Positions 47,844-57,099 of a DNA stretch of 64,000 nt are shown piece by piece; the stretch's first letter is position 1; each line of letters begins with the position of its first letter. Source of the stretch: Flammeovirgaceae bacterium UBA6059 (GTDB taxonomy: Bacteria; Bacteroidota; Bacteroidia; Cytophagales; Cyclobacteriaceae); assembly GCA_002435755.1 (NCBI GenBank), contig DIYH01000038.1, positions 1 to 64,000 on the forward strand. Reading direction: 5' to 3'. The notes beneath the pieces were generated by a model. That model was not told the DNA's origin. It did not search any database and saw only the letters and a list, made by a program, of their open reading frames with translations. The position numbers and the translations under genes are program-made.

Positions 47844-48950
47844 ATGGAAGCAAAAAATCATGGCAATGACCTGAACAACTACTCCAAACTTCTGGAGATA
47901 GTGATCCGTCTGGTAATGCTGGCGCTAATGGCCTTTTGGTGTTTTCAGATCTTGCAGCCTTTTATTACGATCATTCTATGGGGTATCATTATCTCCATAG
48001 CGCTTAATCCGGCCTATCAATGGCTAAGGAAGCGATTGAAGATAAAGGCTGGCTTAGTATCGCTTTTGATCATCCTGATCTCCTTGGCTATTTTCATAGT
48101 ACCTAGTATCATGCTGACCAATTCGCTGATCGAAGGTGTGCAGTGGATCAATCGCGCTTATCAGGAAGGTGACATAGAAATACCAGCCCCTAATCCCGGT
48201 ATTGCTGACCTACCGCTAATAGGAGGGTACTTGATGGACCTTTGGATCAAGGCCTCTGAGAATTTGGAAAGTGTCTTCTTTGAGTATGGCGAGCAGCTGC
48301 GCGCTGCTGGGGGCTGGGTCCTAACGGTAATCACAGGAACTGGAAAGGCATTGCTTGAGATTGTAGTAGCGCTGATCATAGCAGGTGTGATTCTTGTCAA
48401 CGCCCACAAAGGAGAAAGTGTGGCAAGGCTGGCTTTCGGTAAGCTGGCTGGATCGAAAGGCGTGGAGTTTGTCCGAGTCTCAGAACGCACTGTTAGAAAT
48501 GTGGTGGTTGGGATTCTCGGGATTGCGATCCTTCAGTCGATATTGGCAGGAGCAGGGTTCGCTTTAGGAAGAGTTCCTGGCGCTGGTATCTGGGCATTCA
48601 TTTGCTTGTTTCTTTCCATTATTCAGATAGGGATAGTACCTGTAGTGCTACCAGTGGTGATCTATCTTTTTTATACTACTGACACTCTCACTGCAACATT
48701 GATCACTATCTGGCTGGTCATCGCAACGTTGACTGATAATCTATTGAAGCCCTTTGCACTCGGAAGAGGTGCAGCAGTACCTATGATCGTCATATTCCTG
48801 GGTGCCATTGGTGGGTTTATTTCTAATGGTTTTATTGGCTTGTTTACAGGATCATTGATCTTATCGATATCCTACATATTGGTGAAGCTTTGGCTCACTG
48901 ATGAAGTCAAAGAGACAGAGAAGCCCTACGGCGATGGTTTTTTTGAGTAG
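47844..48950 (+). CDS. AI-2E family transporter
   Basis: This 368-residue inner-membrane protein has about eight helices and the family features LQPFITIILWGIIISIALNPAYQWL, a soluble loop at about 95-150, and the C-terminal half VRNVVVGILGIAILQSILAGAGFALGRVPGAGIWAFICLFLSIIQIG ... PVYLFYTTDT ... DNLLKPFALGRGAAVPMIVIFLGAIGGF. Family members include autoinducer-2 exporters and sodium/proton antiporters; which one applies cannot be told. Separate transcription unit. Confidence 0.92.
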   Translation: MEAKNHGNDLNNYSKLLEIVIRLVMLALMAFWCFQILQPFITIILWGIIISIALNPAYQWLRKRLKIKAGLVSLLIILISLAIFIVPSIMLTNSLIEGVQWINRAYQEGDIEIPAPNPGIADLPLIGGYLMDLWIKASENLESVFFEYGEQLRAAGGWVLTVITGTGKALLEIVVALIIAGVILVNAHKGESVARLAFGKLAGSKGVEFVRVSERTVRNVVVGILGIAILQSILAGAGFALGRVPGAGIWAFICLFLSIIQIGIVPVVLPVVIYLFYTTDTLTATLITIWLVIATLTDNLLKPFALGRGAAVPMIVIFLGAIGGFISNGFIGLFTGSLILSISYILVKLWLTDEVKETEKPYGDGFFE

Positions 48951-48962
48951 CTTAGATTGGTT

Positions 48963-49148
48963 CTATTTTTGCCAAACAACCCCAAATATCTTCAGGAGAG
49001 CAGCAAGGCCACTTAGACCAAGGATAGCGTAAACGGGAATAATTATTGCTTGAACGTTTTCCATAATTCTTAGTCGTCTTGATGACTCTTGTTGAAGAGA
49101 GATCAATTCGCTAATGAGTTCATAGTGTTCCCTTACCTTATTTTCCAA
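48963..49148 (-). CDS. small membrane protein (61 residues), unknown function
   Basis: The protein has a charged helical N-terminal half (MENKVREHYELISELISLQQESSRRLRIMENVQ), then one hydrophobic helix (AIIIPVYAILGLSGLAALLKIFGVVWQ). It is predicted to be a single-pass membrane protein with a coiled-coil cytosolic part. ATG start and clean frame, 12 bases tail-to-tail from the AI-2E gene. No family recognised. Confidence 0.55.
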   Translation of the reverse strand: MENKVREHYELISELISLQQESSRRLRIMENVQAIIIPVYAILGLSGLAALLKIFGVVWQK

Positions 49149-49253
49149 TATTCATAACTCTGAATATAACAAATTGAACATTCAATCATTTGATTCTAGT
49201 TTTATGAAACTAGGTGATGAGGTTTAAACCATATTGACCAATAACAGGACGAA

Positions 49254-49289
49254 ATAAAAAAATCCTGACTAAGTCATCAGCCAGGATTT
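49254..49289 (-). terminator. terminator of sodA/B gene
   Basis: On the minus strand an 8-bp stem AAATCCTG/CAGGATTT (49282-49289 with 49260-49267) is followed by U residues (49254-49262 region). It lies 22 bases after the stop codon of the superoxide dismutase gene. Confidence 0.85.
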
Positions 49290-49311
49290 CAGTCATACGT
49301 CTTTACTTACA

Positions 49312-49911
49312 TTAAGCAGCAGCAAACCGCTTAGCTACTTCGTCCCAGTTTACTACATTGAAAAAAGCCGAAATGTAATCGGGTCTTCTGTTCTGATAGT
49401 TAAGGTAATAAGCGTGCTCCCATACGTCAAGTCCAAGGATTGGAGTACCAGAGCAGCCAACACCAGGCATCAAAGGATTGTCCTGATTAGCGGTAGAGCA
49501 TACTTCTAGTTTGCCATCTTTAACACATAGCCAGGCCCAACCAGAGCCAAACCTTGTCGCCGCAGCGTCAGAAAACTTCTGCTTGAAATCATCAAAAGAA
49601 CCAAAAGCCTCATCAATAGCGGCTGCCAGATCTCCGGTAGGACTACCACCACCATTGGGCCCCATGATCGACCAGAACAGCGTGTGATTGAAATGTCCAC
49701 CCCCGTTGTTTCTTACAGCATTGTTGTCAGAGTGGTCCTTGCAAAGATCTTCTATGGACTTACCGTCCATATCAGTGCCTTCTATCGCACCATTAACTTT
49801 GGCTACATAAGCAGCATGATGCTTTCCATGATGGATCTCCATCGTACGAGCATCTATATGAGGCTCAAGTGCATTGTGTGCATAGGGTAAAGCGGGTAAT
49901 TCGAATGCCAT
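49312..49911 (-). CDS. superoxide dismutase, Fe/Mn family (Mn-type features)
   Basis: This 199-residue enzyme dismutates superoxide in the cytoplasm. Metal ligands are His27 (MEIHHGKHH), His76 (FNHTLFW), Asp162 and His166 (LDVWEHAYYLNYQN). The segment NNGGGHFNHTLFW with Gly pair and STANQDNPLM with Gln near 143 are Mn-type rather than Fe-type markers; a cambialistic enzyme is possible. It has a -7 promoter box at 49954-49961 and its own terminator. Confidence 0.96.
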   Translation of the reverse strand: MAFELPALPYAHNALEPHIDARTMEIHHGKHHAAYVAKVNGAIEGTDMDGKSIEDLCKDHSDNNAVRNNGGGHFNHTLFWSIMGPNGGGSPTGDLAAAIDEAFGSFDDFKQKFSDAAATRFGSGWAWLCVKDGKLEVCSTANQDNPLMPGVGCSGTPILGLDVWEHAYYLNYQNRRPDYISAFFNVVNWDEVAKRFAAA

Positions 49912-49953
49912 GATATGTTTGAATTTTTAGTTGAAAACAAATTAACATTTAGC

Positions 49954-49961
49954 CAAAAGTA
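49954..49961 (-). promoter_or_regulatory. -7 promoter box of the superoxide dismutase gene
   Basis: The minus strand reads TACTTTTG, a perfect TAnnTTTG match, 42 bases before the ATG. No TTG at standard -33 spacing. Confidence 0.45.
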
Positions 49962-50025
49962 GTACCAAGATCACTTAGTAAGTAATATTATCACACCAAC
50001 GGCCTCAGTGATAACCAACCACAGC

Positions 50026-50481
50026 TTATGATTGTTCCCCTCTCAATTTTGAAAAAAAGCTGGTAACAAGAGCTGCACATTCTTCAGCCCTTACGCCGGT
50101 TTTTACTGTAGTCTTTGGATGCAGTATTTGCTCACTGATTCTAGCAAAACCGCGCTTAGGATCTGAAGCGCCATAGACGATCCCTTCGAGCTGTGCCCAA
50201 GCAGTAGCACCAGCACACATTACGCAAGGCTCAAGGGTAACAAAAAGGCGACATTGCGTTAGGTACTTTGCCCCAAGATGATTTTCCGCAGCAGTAATGG
50301 CAAGTATCTCAGCATGGGCCGTTACATCATTGAGTCGTTCTACATCGTTGTGGGCTCTTGCTATGATTTTGTTTTCGCAAACTACTACAGCCCCAACCGG
50401 AATCTCCCCCAGATCATAGGCCAACTTAGCCTGTTTCAGGGCTTCATTCATATAATGCTCATCAGAGTGTACAGTGAGCAT
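50026..50481 (-). CDS. tadA: tRNA-specific adenosine deaminase
   Basis: This 151-residue zinc enzyme converts adenosine 34 to inosine in tRNA-Arg(ACG). Zinc ligands are His56, Cys86 and Cys89, and Glu58 is the proton shuttle (TAHAEILAI; LEPCVMCAGA). N-terminal MNEALKQAKLAYDLGEIPVGAVVV is typical. The start ATG shares one base with the stop of the preceding secreted-protein gene (TAATG), so the two are coupled. Confidence 0.95.
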   Translation of the reverse strand: MLTVHSDEHYMNEALKQAKLAYDLGEIPVGAVVVCENKIIARAHNDVERLNDVTAHAEILAITAAENHLGAKYLTQCRLFVTLEPCVMCAGATAWAQLEGIVYGASDPKRGFARISEQILHPKTTVKTGVRAEECAALVTSFFSKLRGEQS

Positions 50482-51062
50482 TACTTTTTGATCTTAACAG
50501 AATTCATGATCTCAGCAGCCACCGATTGCCACTCCTGCTTGTGACGAAGGGGTACAGTCAGGTTGAACACCCATGATTTTCCATTCACAATGGCATATTG
50601 GATGTAGGTATATTTTCTGATCTCCGGTTTTTGAGAAAATGCATTGTCCTCATCCTTGACCACAGACTCAAACTCAAAGACCGCAAACTGACGACCATTG
50701 ATGTCCTTGAGCTCCTCATTGATGAAGTTTACCTCAGTATAGAGACCTGATATATTAGCTTTATAAAAGTCTTTAAGAATGATCAGATCATTTTCAGACC
50801 ATTCGGTAAGGCTTTCATTTACACCCAGGTCTACTATATTGCGCCGGTCTGTGTACATGGCTATTGGCCGCCTGTTGGTAAAGTAGCGGTCCGCGATTTC
50901 GTCATTGGTCATGGGTCGAAAATCGTTAGGAACAGAAAGACTAATGTTCTTGGTGGCATCTGCCCTCACCAATGTCTGGGCATTGCTTTTTTCTGGTAAG
51001 AAAATGGCCCAGCACACCAGCGCAAAAAGTGCAATCTGAGTAAAAGAGACTGAATTTTTCAT
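50481..51062 (-). CDS. exported protein of unknown function
   Basis: This 193-residue protein has a signal peptide (SFTQIALFALVCWAIFLPEKSNAQ). The mature part is a compact alpha/beta domain (NISLSVPNDFRPMTNDEIADRYFTNRRPIAMYTDRR ... YTYIQYAIVNGKSWVFNLTVPLRHKQEW) resembling PsbP/LpqN-type or DUF-type domains of a single-domain secreted protein. No certain family. ATG 51062 is chosen; a frame extending to 51179 would overlap the aspS start on the other strand and add 39 residues without similarity. Coupled to tadA. Confidence 0.82.
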   Translation of the reverse strand: MKNSVSFTQIALFALVCWAIFLPEKSNAQTLVRADATKNISLSVPNDFRPMTNDEIADRYFTNRRPIAMYTDRRNIVDLGVNESLTEWSENDLIILKDFYKANISGLYTEVNFINEELKDINGRQFAVFEFESVVKDEDNAFSQKPEIRKYTYIQYAIVNGKSWVFNLTVPLRHKQEWQSVAAEIMNSVKIKK

Positions 51063-51094
51063 GATCAATTCCCTGTAGTGGTTAATTGTTGGCC

Positions 51095-51129
51095 TTGGTC
51101 GCTCAAAGCTAAAACTATTGCTATTTTTG
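51095..51129 (+). promoter_or_regulatory. promoter of aspS
   Basis: TTG (51095-51097), a 24-base spacer and TATTTTTG (51122-51129) followed by CGGC. The -7 box is perfect; the spacing is one base above the usual 17-23. The ATG lies 37 bases after the box. Confidence 0.5.
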
Positions 51130-51166
51130 CGGCTCATATTTCGAACGAACTTGACTAATTGATAGT

Positions 51167-52918
51167 ATGCTGAGGACACATACCTGCGGAGAACTAAGAA
51201 TAGAGCATGTAGACGAGAGTGTAGTGCTTACCGGATGGGTGCAAAAAATGAGAGATAAAGGTGGGGTGGTATGGATTGATCTAAGAGATCGCTACGGCAT
51301 TACGCAACTGGTGTTTGAGGATCGTGTCACCCTAGATGAAGTTAATGAACAGGCTAAAAAAGTAGGACGTGAGTTCGTACTTAAGGCTGTAGGAAAAGTG
51401 GTGGAACGATATTCAAAGAATACTAACATCCCTACCGGTGAAATAGAGATCAGAGTGGAAGAACTCGAGGTGCTTAATGCATCGAAAACTCCTCCATTTA
51501 CGATAGAGGATGAGACGGACGGTGGAGAAGATCTTCGCATGAAGTATCGCTATCTTGACCTTCGTCGTGAGCCTGTCCGCAACAGTCTAATGCTTCGTCA
51601 TAAGATGATGCAGGAGACTCGTCGCTACCTTGATGGACTTGAGTTCATTGAAGTGGAAACCCCTGTCCTGATCAAGTCGACTCCTGAGGGTGCGCGAGAT
51701 TTTCTCGTACCTTCTCGAATCAATGCTGGTGAGTTTTACGCGCTACCGCAATCTCCCCAGACATTCAAGCAATTGCTGATGGTGTCAGGTTTTGATAGGT
51801 ACTTTCAGATTGTCAAGTGCTTTAGAGATGAAGACTTAAGGGCAGACCGTCAGCCCGAGTTTACCCAGATTGACTGTGAGATGTCATTTGTCACTCAGGA
51901 AGATGTGCTTAACACTTTTGAAGGATTGGTAAAGCATTTATTCACGAGTGTAAGAGGAGTGGAGGTCGATGACTTTCCTCGAATGACTTATGCTGATGCG
52001 ATGAAGTATTACGGTAGTGATAAGCCAGACATCCGATTTGGAATGAAGTTCACTGAGCTTAATGAAGAAGCTCAAGGTAAAGGATTTGTGGTGTTCGATA
52101 GCGCCGAGCTCGTGGTGGGAATAGCTGCTGAAGGTTGTGCAGAGTACACGCGCAAAGAGCTGGATAAGCTAACGGAATTTGTGAAGAAACCTCAAATCGG
52201 TGCTAAGGGATTAGTTTATGTGAAGTGTAACTCCGATGGTAGCTTCAAGTCTTCTGTTGACAAGTTTTTTGATCAGGACCAACTCAAGGTCTGGGCTGAA
52301 AAAATGGGTGCCAAACCAGGAGATCTGCTCTTAGTACTGGCAGGAGAAGCGGATAAGACCAGGAAAGCACTCAACGAGTTGAGACTTGAACTGGGGTCCA
52401 GGCTAGGCTTAAGACCTGCAGATCAATTCGCTCCGCTGTGGGTATTGGACTTCCCACTACTGGAGTGGGATGAGGAGAGCGAACGATATCATGCTATGCA
52501 CCATCCTTTCACTTCTCCTAAGACCGAAGATATGTCACTTCTGGACTCGACACCAGGCGCGGTAAGGGCCAATGCGTATGACATGGTAGTAAACGGTGTA
52601 GAGATAGGTGGTGGATCGATCAGGATTCACAACAAGGAAACCCAACAGTTGATGTTTAAGCATTTGGGCTTCTCGGATGAAGAGGCGAGGCAGCAATTCG
52701 GCTTTTTGATGGATGCTTTTGAGTATGGCGCACCTCCTCACGGTGGTATTGCATTTGGGTTTGATCGTATATGTTCGCTCTTTGGCGGCCAGGAATCGAT
52801 CCGAGATTTTATCGCCTTTCCTAAGAATACATCGGGGCGTGATATGATGATAGACTCTCCTTCGCCAGTAGACAATGAGCAGTTGAGAGATCTTCACATT
52901 GCCAACCTACCGGAATAA
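51167..52918 (+). CDS. aspS: aspartyl-tRNA synthetase
   Basis: This 583-residue class II enzyme charges tRNA-Asp. The OB-fold anticodon domain is at about 1-105 (GWVQKMRDKGGVVWIDLRDRYG). Class II motif 2 is FRDEDLRADRQPEFTQID and motif 3 is GIAFGFDRI; the bacterial GAD insertion lies at about 290-400 (LVVGIAAEGCAEYTRKELDKLTEF). Full-length bacterial type. Other class II signs include HHPFTSP. It uses the promoter box at 51122. Confidence 0.97.
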   Translation: MLRTHTCGELRIEHVDESVVLTGWVQKMRDKGGVVWIDLRDRYGITQLVFEDRVTLDEVNEQAKKVGREFVLKAVGKVVERYSKNTNIPTGEIEIRVEELEVLNASKTPPFTIEDETDGGEDLRMKYRYLDLRREPVRNSLMLRHKMMQETRRYLDGLEFIEVETPVLIKSTPEGARDFLVPSRINAGEFYALPQSPQTFKQLLMVSGFDRYFQIVKCFRDEDLRADRQPEFTQIDCEMSFVTQEDVLNTFEGLVKHLFTSVRGVEVDDFPRMTYADAMKYYGSDKPDIRFGMKFTELNEEAQGKGFVVFDSAELVVGIAAEGCAEYTRKELDKLTEFVKKPQIGAKGLVYVKCNSDGSFKSSVDKFFDQDQLKVWAEKMGAKPGDLLLVLAGEADKTRKALNELRLELGSRLGLRPADQFAPLWVLDFPLLEWDEESERYHAMHHPFTSPKTEDMSLLDSTPGAVRANAYDMVVNGVEIGGGSIRIHNKETQQLMFKHLGFSDEEARQQFGFLMDAFEYGAPPHGGIAFGFDRICSLFGGQESIRDFIAFPKNTSGRDMMIDSPSPVDNEQLRDLHIANLPE

Positions 52919-52935
52919 TAGCGTTCGTTGCTGAA

Positions 52936-54051
52936 ATGACCTGGTCATCAGTCATACACTCAGCTTTGGTGAGTAAGGTTGTTCTTTTGCTGATAGCAAC
53001 ACCTCTTCATGCCCAGGAGAGCGACACTACGAATCAAAAAGATTGGGACCTAGCTGTTTACCCGGCGATTAGTTATCGACCTGAGACGCGTTTACAACTG
53101 GGTGTCATTGGCTTTATTGTCATTAGTGACGAAGAGGATAGACAGAACGAATATTACAGGCCCATATCTATTTCTCCTTATGCACTCTACACTTTTAACA
53201 ATCAGTTTATCACCTCCATTGATTATGAGGGTTATTTAAATAATGGCTGGCTAGTAACCGCCAATCCTAGGTTTCTAGATTATCCGGACTTCTACTTTGG
53301 TATTGGGATTGACTCGGAGCTTGAGAACGAAGAACGTTTTGATGATACTTATTTCCAACTGGAGGCCGCTGTACTTAATGAAAAGAAGCCTAACCTTTTT
53401 ATTGGTGGCCGGCTCGATTTTCGTACTGATCGCCTTTCCCAATTTGATGCCGATGGTAGTTTGGTGACAGATCAGCCGGCTGGTTTCGAAGGTGGTCAGT
53501 TGCTGGGTATCGGTCCTGCCCTAGTATGGGATACTCGTGACAATGTACTATGGCCAACAGGAGGTCATTTGCTCAATGTAGAGCTATCTTATTTCACTGA
53601 TGCATTAGGTATGGATTACGAATATGGGCGCTACCTTATTGACTATCGCCGCTACAAGATGCTCTGGAATGAAAAGAATGTGCTAGCATTTCAAGCAAGG
53701 TTGAATGGTCGTTCTGGTAGTAATGTTCCCTTTTATGCGCTACCTCAGCTCGGTGGGGATGAGCAACTTCGTGGTATCGCCAATGAAAACCTGTACCGTG
53801 ACAACAATGCAATATTTGTACAAGCGGAAGCCCGCAAAGATCTTTTCTGGCGACTTGGCGGAGTATTGTTCGCCGGAGCAGGTACCGTCTACAATGACTG
53901 GTCTAACCCAGTAGAAGAAGTGAAGGTAGTCTATGGCCTGGGTGCGCGCTTTCAAACGCTACGGAATCAGAAGCTCAATGTGCGTGTAGATATGGGTTTC
54001 TCACAAGAAGGTCAGAACGCATTGTACATCTCCATTCGCGAAGCGTTTTAA
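52936..54051 (+). CDS. BamA/TamA-like (Omp85 C-terminal) outer-membrane protein
   Basis: This 371-residue protein has a signal peptide ending in ATPLHAQ. The rest is a C-terminal Omp85-type barrel: WDLAVYPAISYRPETRLQLGVIGFIV, GPALVWDTRDNVLWPTGGHLLNVELSYF, PFYALPQLGGDEQLRGIANENLYRDNN (the R-G motif is in LRGIAN) and NVRVDMGFSQEGQNALYISIREAF with terminal Phe. POTRA domains are absent, so it is a small surface-antigen-like barrel, likely a porin or transporter rather than an assembly machine. Starts 17 bases after aspS. Confidence 0.87.
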   Translation: MTWSSVIHSALVSKVVLLLIATPLHAQESDTTNQKDWDLAVYPAISYRPETRLQLGVIGFIVISDEEDRQNEYYRPISISPYALYTFNNQFITSIDYEGYLNNGWLVTANPRFLDYPDFYFGIGIDSELENEERFDDTYFQLEAAVLNEKKPNLFIGGRLDFRTDRLSQFDADGSLVTDQPAGFEGGQLLGIGPALVWDTRDNVLWPTGGHLLNVELSYFTDALGMDYEYGRYLIDYRRYKMLWNEKNVLAFQARLNGRSGSNVPFYALPQLGGDEQLRGIANENLYRDNNAIFVQAEARKDLFWRLGGVLFAGAGTVYNDWSNPVEEVKVVYGLGARFQTLRNQKLNVRVDMGFSQEGQNALYISIREAF

Positions 54052-54052
54052 T

Positions 54053-54859
54053 TTATATCTGAGCCTGTAGTAGTTTGTCAAGACAGCCGCGATAGTTGCG
54101 ACTCAGATTAAGCTGCTTACCATTGATCAATGTCACACAGTAATCACCATTGTTTTTCGATTTTAGCTCTTTGAGATGCCGGACATTGATGATGCTGGAC
54201 TTATGAATCCTGAAAAACTCCCTGGAAGGCAATAGTTCCTCCATACTTCTTAAGCTCTTTCTGACCAAATAGTATCGGTCTGCCACATGGATCTTGATGT
54301 AATAATCATACGCTTCTATCCAGCAAACGTCATGAAGCTCAACAAAGTGGATTTTTCCCATCGACTTAATGACCATACGCTTTGACGTATCGACTTCATT
54401 GGGAGAGGTGTGGATGATAGCATCATTCTCTTTTACCAGTTTGTCTTTCTGATAGTCCTTGAGGAGCTGCCTGAGCTTTTCGTTCATCGTACTTTGATCG
54501 ATTTTGTCTTTGGCATGAGTCAGGGCCTGAAAGAGGCGTTGGTTGGTAAAGGGCTTAAGGATGTAGTCAACAGCGTGGTGTTCAAATGCTTTGAGTGCAT
54601 ACTGATCAAAAGCCGTCACGAAAATGATCGCAGGAATAGGTTCCTTGAGATTATTCAGAACATCAAAACCGTTGATCTCTGGCATTTGTATATCAAGCAG
54701 TACTACATCAGGTTTGTATTGATTGATCATGTGAATTGCTTCTAACCCATTTTTGCTCACATCGATGAGTTCATAGTCATCTGAGTTGGCAATGAGCGCT
54801 TTGAGCCCTTCACGGGCCTCTTCTTCATCGTCAACGATGATCACACTGATCTTGCTCAT
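54053..54859 (-). CDS. LytTR-family response regulator
   Basis: The receiver domain of this 268-residue protein (about 1-120) has Asp10/Asp11 and phospho-acceptor Asp56 (VVLLDIQMPEING), plus Lys in ILKPFTNQ. The LytTR DNA-binding domain (about 165-265) includes VELHDVCWIEAYDYYIKIHV, FFRIHKSSIINVRHLKELKSKNNGDYCVTLINGKQLNLSRNYRGCLDKLL. It pairs with the LytS-type kinase gene upstream (4-base ATGA overlap). Confidence 0.95.
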   Translation of the reverse strand: MSKISVIIVDDEEEAREGLKALIANSDDYELIDVSKNGLEAIHMINQYKPDVVLLDIQMPEINGFDVLNNLKEPIPAIIFVTAFDQYALKAFEHHAVDYILKPFTNQRLFQALTHAKDKIDQSTMNEKLRQLLKDYQKDKLVKENDAIIHTSPNEVDTSKRMVIKSMGKIHFVELHDVCWIEAYDYYIKIHVADRYYLVRKSLRSMEELLPSREFFRIHKSSIINVRHLKELKSKNNGDYCVTLINGKQLNLSRNYRGCLDKLLQAQI

Positions 54860-55974
54860 GATATTCGGGGTTTTATTGGAAATTTCATTTTGACCACTAC
54901 GCCTACAGGTTCCTGGTAAGTGATCTCAAAAGAGTGGTCCTCCTTATAGAGCTGTTCAAGTCTTTTTTGCGTGTTTGACAGGCCGATTCCATTACCATTT
55001 TCAGGATCGGGAGAAGTGTCAAGATATGGAGCGGTGTTCATTATCTCTAAGTGCAGGTTAGTTCCTTCTACCTGTGATTTGATTTTTATGCAGCCTTGCC
55101 CCATAGTCTTACTCAGACCATGCTTGATGGCGTTCTCAATGATCGGTTGGAGTATCATATTGGGGACCATAGCCATGCGACTGGATTCCTCTATTTCATA
55201 GATCACTTTGATGTTATCCTTGAATCGCACCTGCTCTATGTCCAGGTATTTTTGGACTAATGCAAGCTCATCACTCAATGGCACGAGCTGATCATTTTCT
55301 CCGGTCAAGGTAGACCTCAGTAAGTCACTTAGGCCCGATACCATGTCCACAGCCTGCTCATCTTTGTCACGTCTGATCAACATGCTGATGGTATTGAGCG
55401 CATTAAACAGAAAGTGTGGTTGCAGCTGCATTTTTAGTGTCTGAAGTTGGGATTGTGATAGCTGCGATTCCAGCTTGAGTGTCTGTATATATTGGTTTTG
55501 GTATTTGCGATAGTAATCCCAGCCAAAGATGATCAGCGTAAGTATCCAGTAGACAATGATGCTGCTCGTCATCATCGGCCAATCCCACTTCAGGCTCATG
55601 ACCCATGCCTCTCCCATTGACCTATCAGCAAACATCGGATGCCCCCACCATGTGGCGAGTACGGTCATCAACGACACCATCAATAGTAGGTGAAGCAGAC
55701 TAAAAATCAAGCTATTTCCAATGTGAATGTGAAGGACTTGGGGCCAGATGATGTGCTTAGTTTTCTGATAAGATGAGTAGATATAGTAGCTAAGTACCCA
55801 CATGGGGTAATAATAGGCTAGGTTGTAACCGAGCTGGTTGAGTATCGAGTACTCATTGCCCTCCGACTGACTGAATGCATAGGCCCGTAGAAGACTGAGG
55901 CCGACCAGTAAATTCCAAATGATGGCATTGACAATGGCTAAGGTCCTTTTGGTTACGAGAGGGTTTTTGTTCAT
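54856..55974 (-). CDS. LytS-type sensor histidine kinase
   Basis: This 372-residue kinase has an N-terminal membrane domain (about 10-160, four to five helices), a His_kinase box LQPHFLFNALNT with His187, and an HATPase with N-box PIIENAIKHG (Asn281) and G-box NGNGIGLSNTQKRL. It phosphorylates itself and then the LytTR regulator encoded next. No extracellular sensing domain of note, so the signal may be membrane state. The gene start lies 4 bases beyond the window of the regulator overlap. Confidence 0.94.
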   Translation of the reverse strand: MNKNPLVTKRTLAIVNAIIWNLLVGLSLLRAYAFSQSEGNEYSILNQLGYNLAYYYPMWVLSYYIYSSYQKTKHIIWPQVLHIHIGNSLIFSLLHLLLMVSLMTVLATWWGHPMFADRSMGEAWVMSLKWDWPMMTSSIIVYWILTLIIFGWDYYRKYQNQYIQTLKLESQLSQSQLQTLKMQLQPHFLFNALNTISMLIRRDKDEQAVDMVSGLSDLLRSTLTGENDQLVPLSDELALVQKYLDIEQVRFKDNIKVIYEIEESSRMAMVPNMILQPIIENAIKHGLSKTMGQGCIKIKSQVEGTNLHLEIMNTAPYLDTSPDPENGNGIGLSNTQKRLEQLYKEDHSFEITYQEPVGVVVKMKFPIKPRIS

Positions 55975-56088
55975 AGAGATTCGCTACCGCAATAGACAAA
56001 AAAACTGCAATAGGTGATCGAGTTATGCAGTAAAGTGAGATTTAACCAGTGATATGCTGATCAAAATCTTATTGTACGTGCAAGACGC

Positions 56089-57024
56089 ATGTTAGATTCG
56101 TTTTACTATCCATTGCTGATGAAGCTACCGCGACTTCTCGTTTACTCACTACCTTTTTTTGGACTGCTATTATTGGTGTGGTTGCTGGAGCCTGTGATCT
56201 ATTATTACTGGGTCCCAATAAAAGATAAGCTGACTGTTGAAAAATCTGATATCGCAGAGATCAAAGTCATTGCTCACCGGGGAGCTTCGGGTATTGCACC
56301 GGAAAACACCTTGGCGGCCGTGGATATAGCCATAGAGCAGAAGGTGGATATGATAGAGATCGATGTGCACCTAAGTGCCGATGGTCAGTTGATGGTCATA
56401 CACGACGAATCTCTTGAGCGCACCACCGATGGTGAGGGTATGATCCATGAGTACACAGCTAAAGAGCTTAAGAAACTTGATGCAGGAGCCTGGTTTGGTC
56501 CTGAGTTTTCAGAAGAGAAAATCCCTACCCTTGATGAGGTACTTACCAGAATAAGGGGACGAGCGACATGTCTTATAGAATTAAAATGGGCTGAAGAGTT
56601 TCTTTATGAAGAGATTGTCGCGAAAGTACATGAGTCTATTGATCGCAACAATGCCGAGGACTGGGTGGTCATCGAGTCGTTTGAAGAAGATTATCTCGTG
56701 CAATCCAACGCAATCGACCCCAGCATTCCGGTCCAGAAGCTTATTGTTTTCGAAGAATCAGCGCCGCTCTTCAGTTTCCATCTGGACAATGAATTTCATC
56801 TTGGTGATGTTGACCTGGAGTCCTATTACAAGGGCCTCAACCCTTATTACCTGAGCCTAACACAGCGCAGGGTCGTAGGTTTGCATGTCCAGGGATTGAC
56901 CGTCTATACCTATACTGTCAATGAACGTGAGGACATGGAAAAACTCCTGCTGATGGGCGTAGATGGTATCATTACAGATTTTCCTGACCGGCTGATCGAC
57001 CTCAAGAACAATTGGCCGGATTAG
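56089..57024 (+). CDS. membrane-anchored glycerophosphodiester phosphodiesterase (copy 1)
   Basis: This 311-residue protein has an N-terminal anchor (PFFGLLLLVWLLEPVIYYYW) and a GDPD TIM-barrel: AHRGASG (His63-Arg64), MIEIDVH with metal ligands Glu90 and Asp92, His105 in VIHDESLERTTDG, and CLIELKW with a further Glu. It cleaves glycerophosphodiesters into glycerol-3-phosphate and alcohol, most likely in the periplasm. Ends IITDFPD, the typical close. All catalytic residues are present, in contrast to the next copy, which starts 75 bases downstream. Confidence 0.93.
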   Translation: MLDSFYYPLLMKLPRLLVYSLPFFGLLLLVWLLEPVIYYYWVPIKDKLTVEKSDIAEIKVIAHRGASGIAPENTLAAVDIAIEQKVDMIEIDVHLSADGQLMVIHDESLERTTDGEGMIHEYTAKELKKLDAGAWFGPEFSEEKIPTLDEVLTRIRGRATCLIELKWAEEFLYEEIVAKVHESIDRNNAEDWVVIESFEEDYLVQSNAIDPSIPVQKLIVFEESAPLFSFHLDNEFHLGDVDLESYYKGLNPYYLSLTQRRVVGLHVQGLTVYTYTVNEREDMEKLLLMGVDGIITDFPDRLIDLKNNWPD

Positions 57025-57099
57025 GCTAGTACATCATTCATTTTATCCTACCGCAAAAATTCGTAGATTTCAAGAGTAATAACTTTCCATAGTCAATCT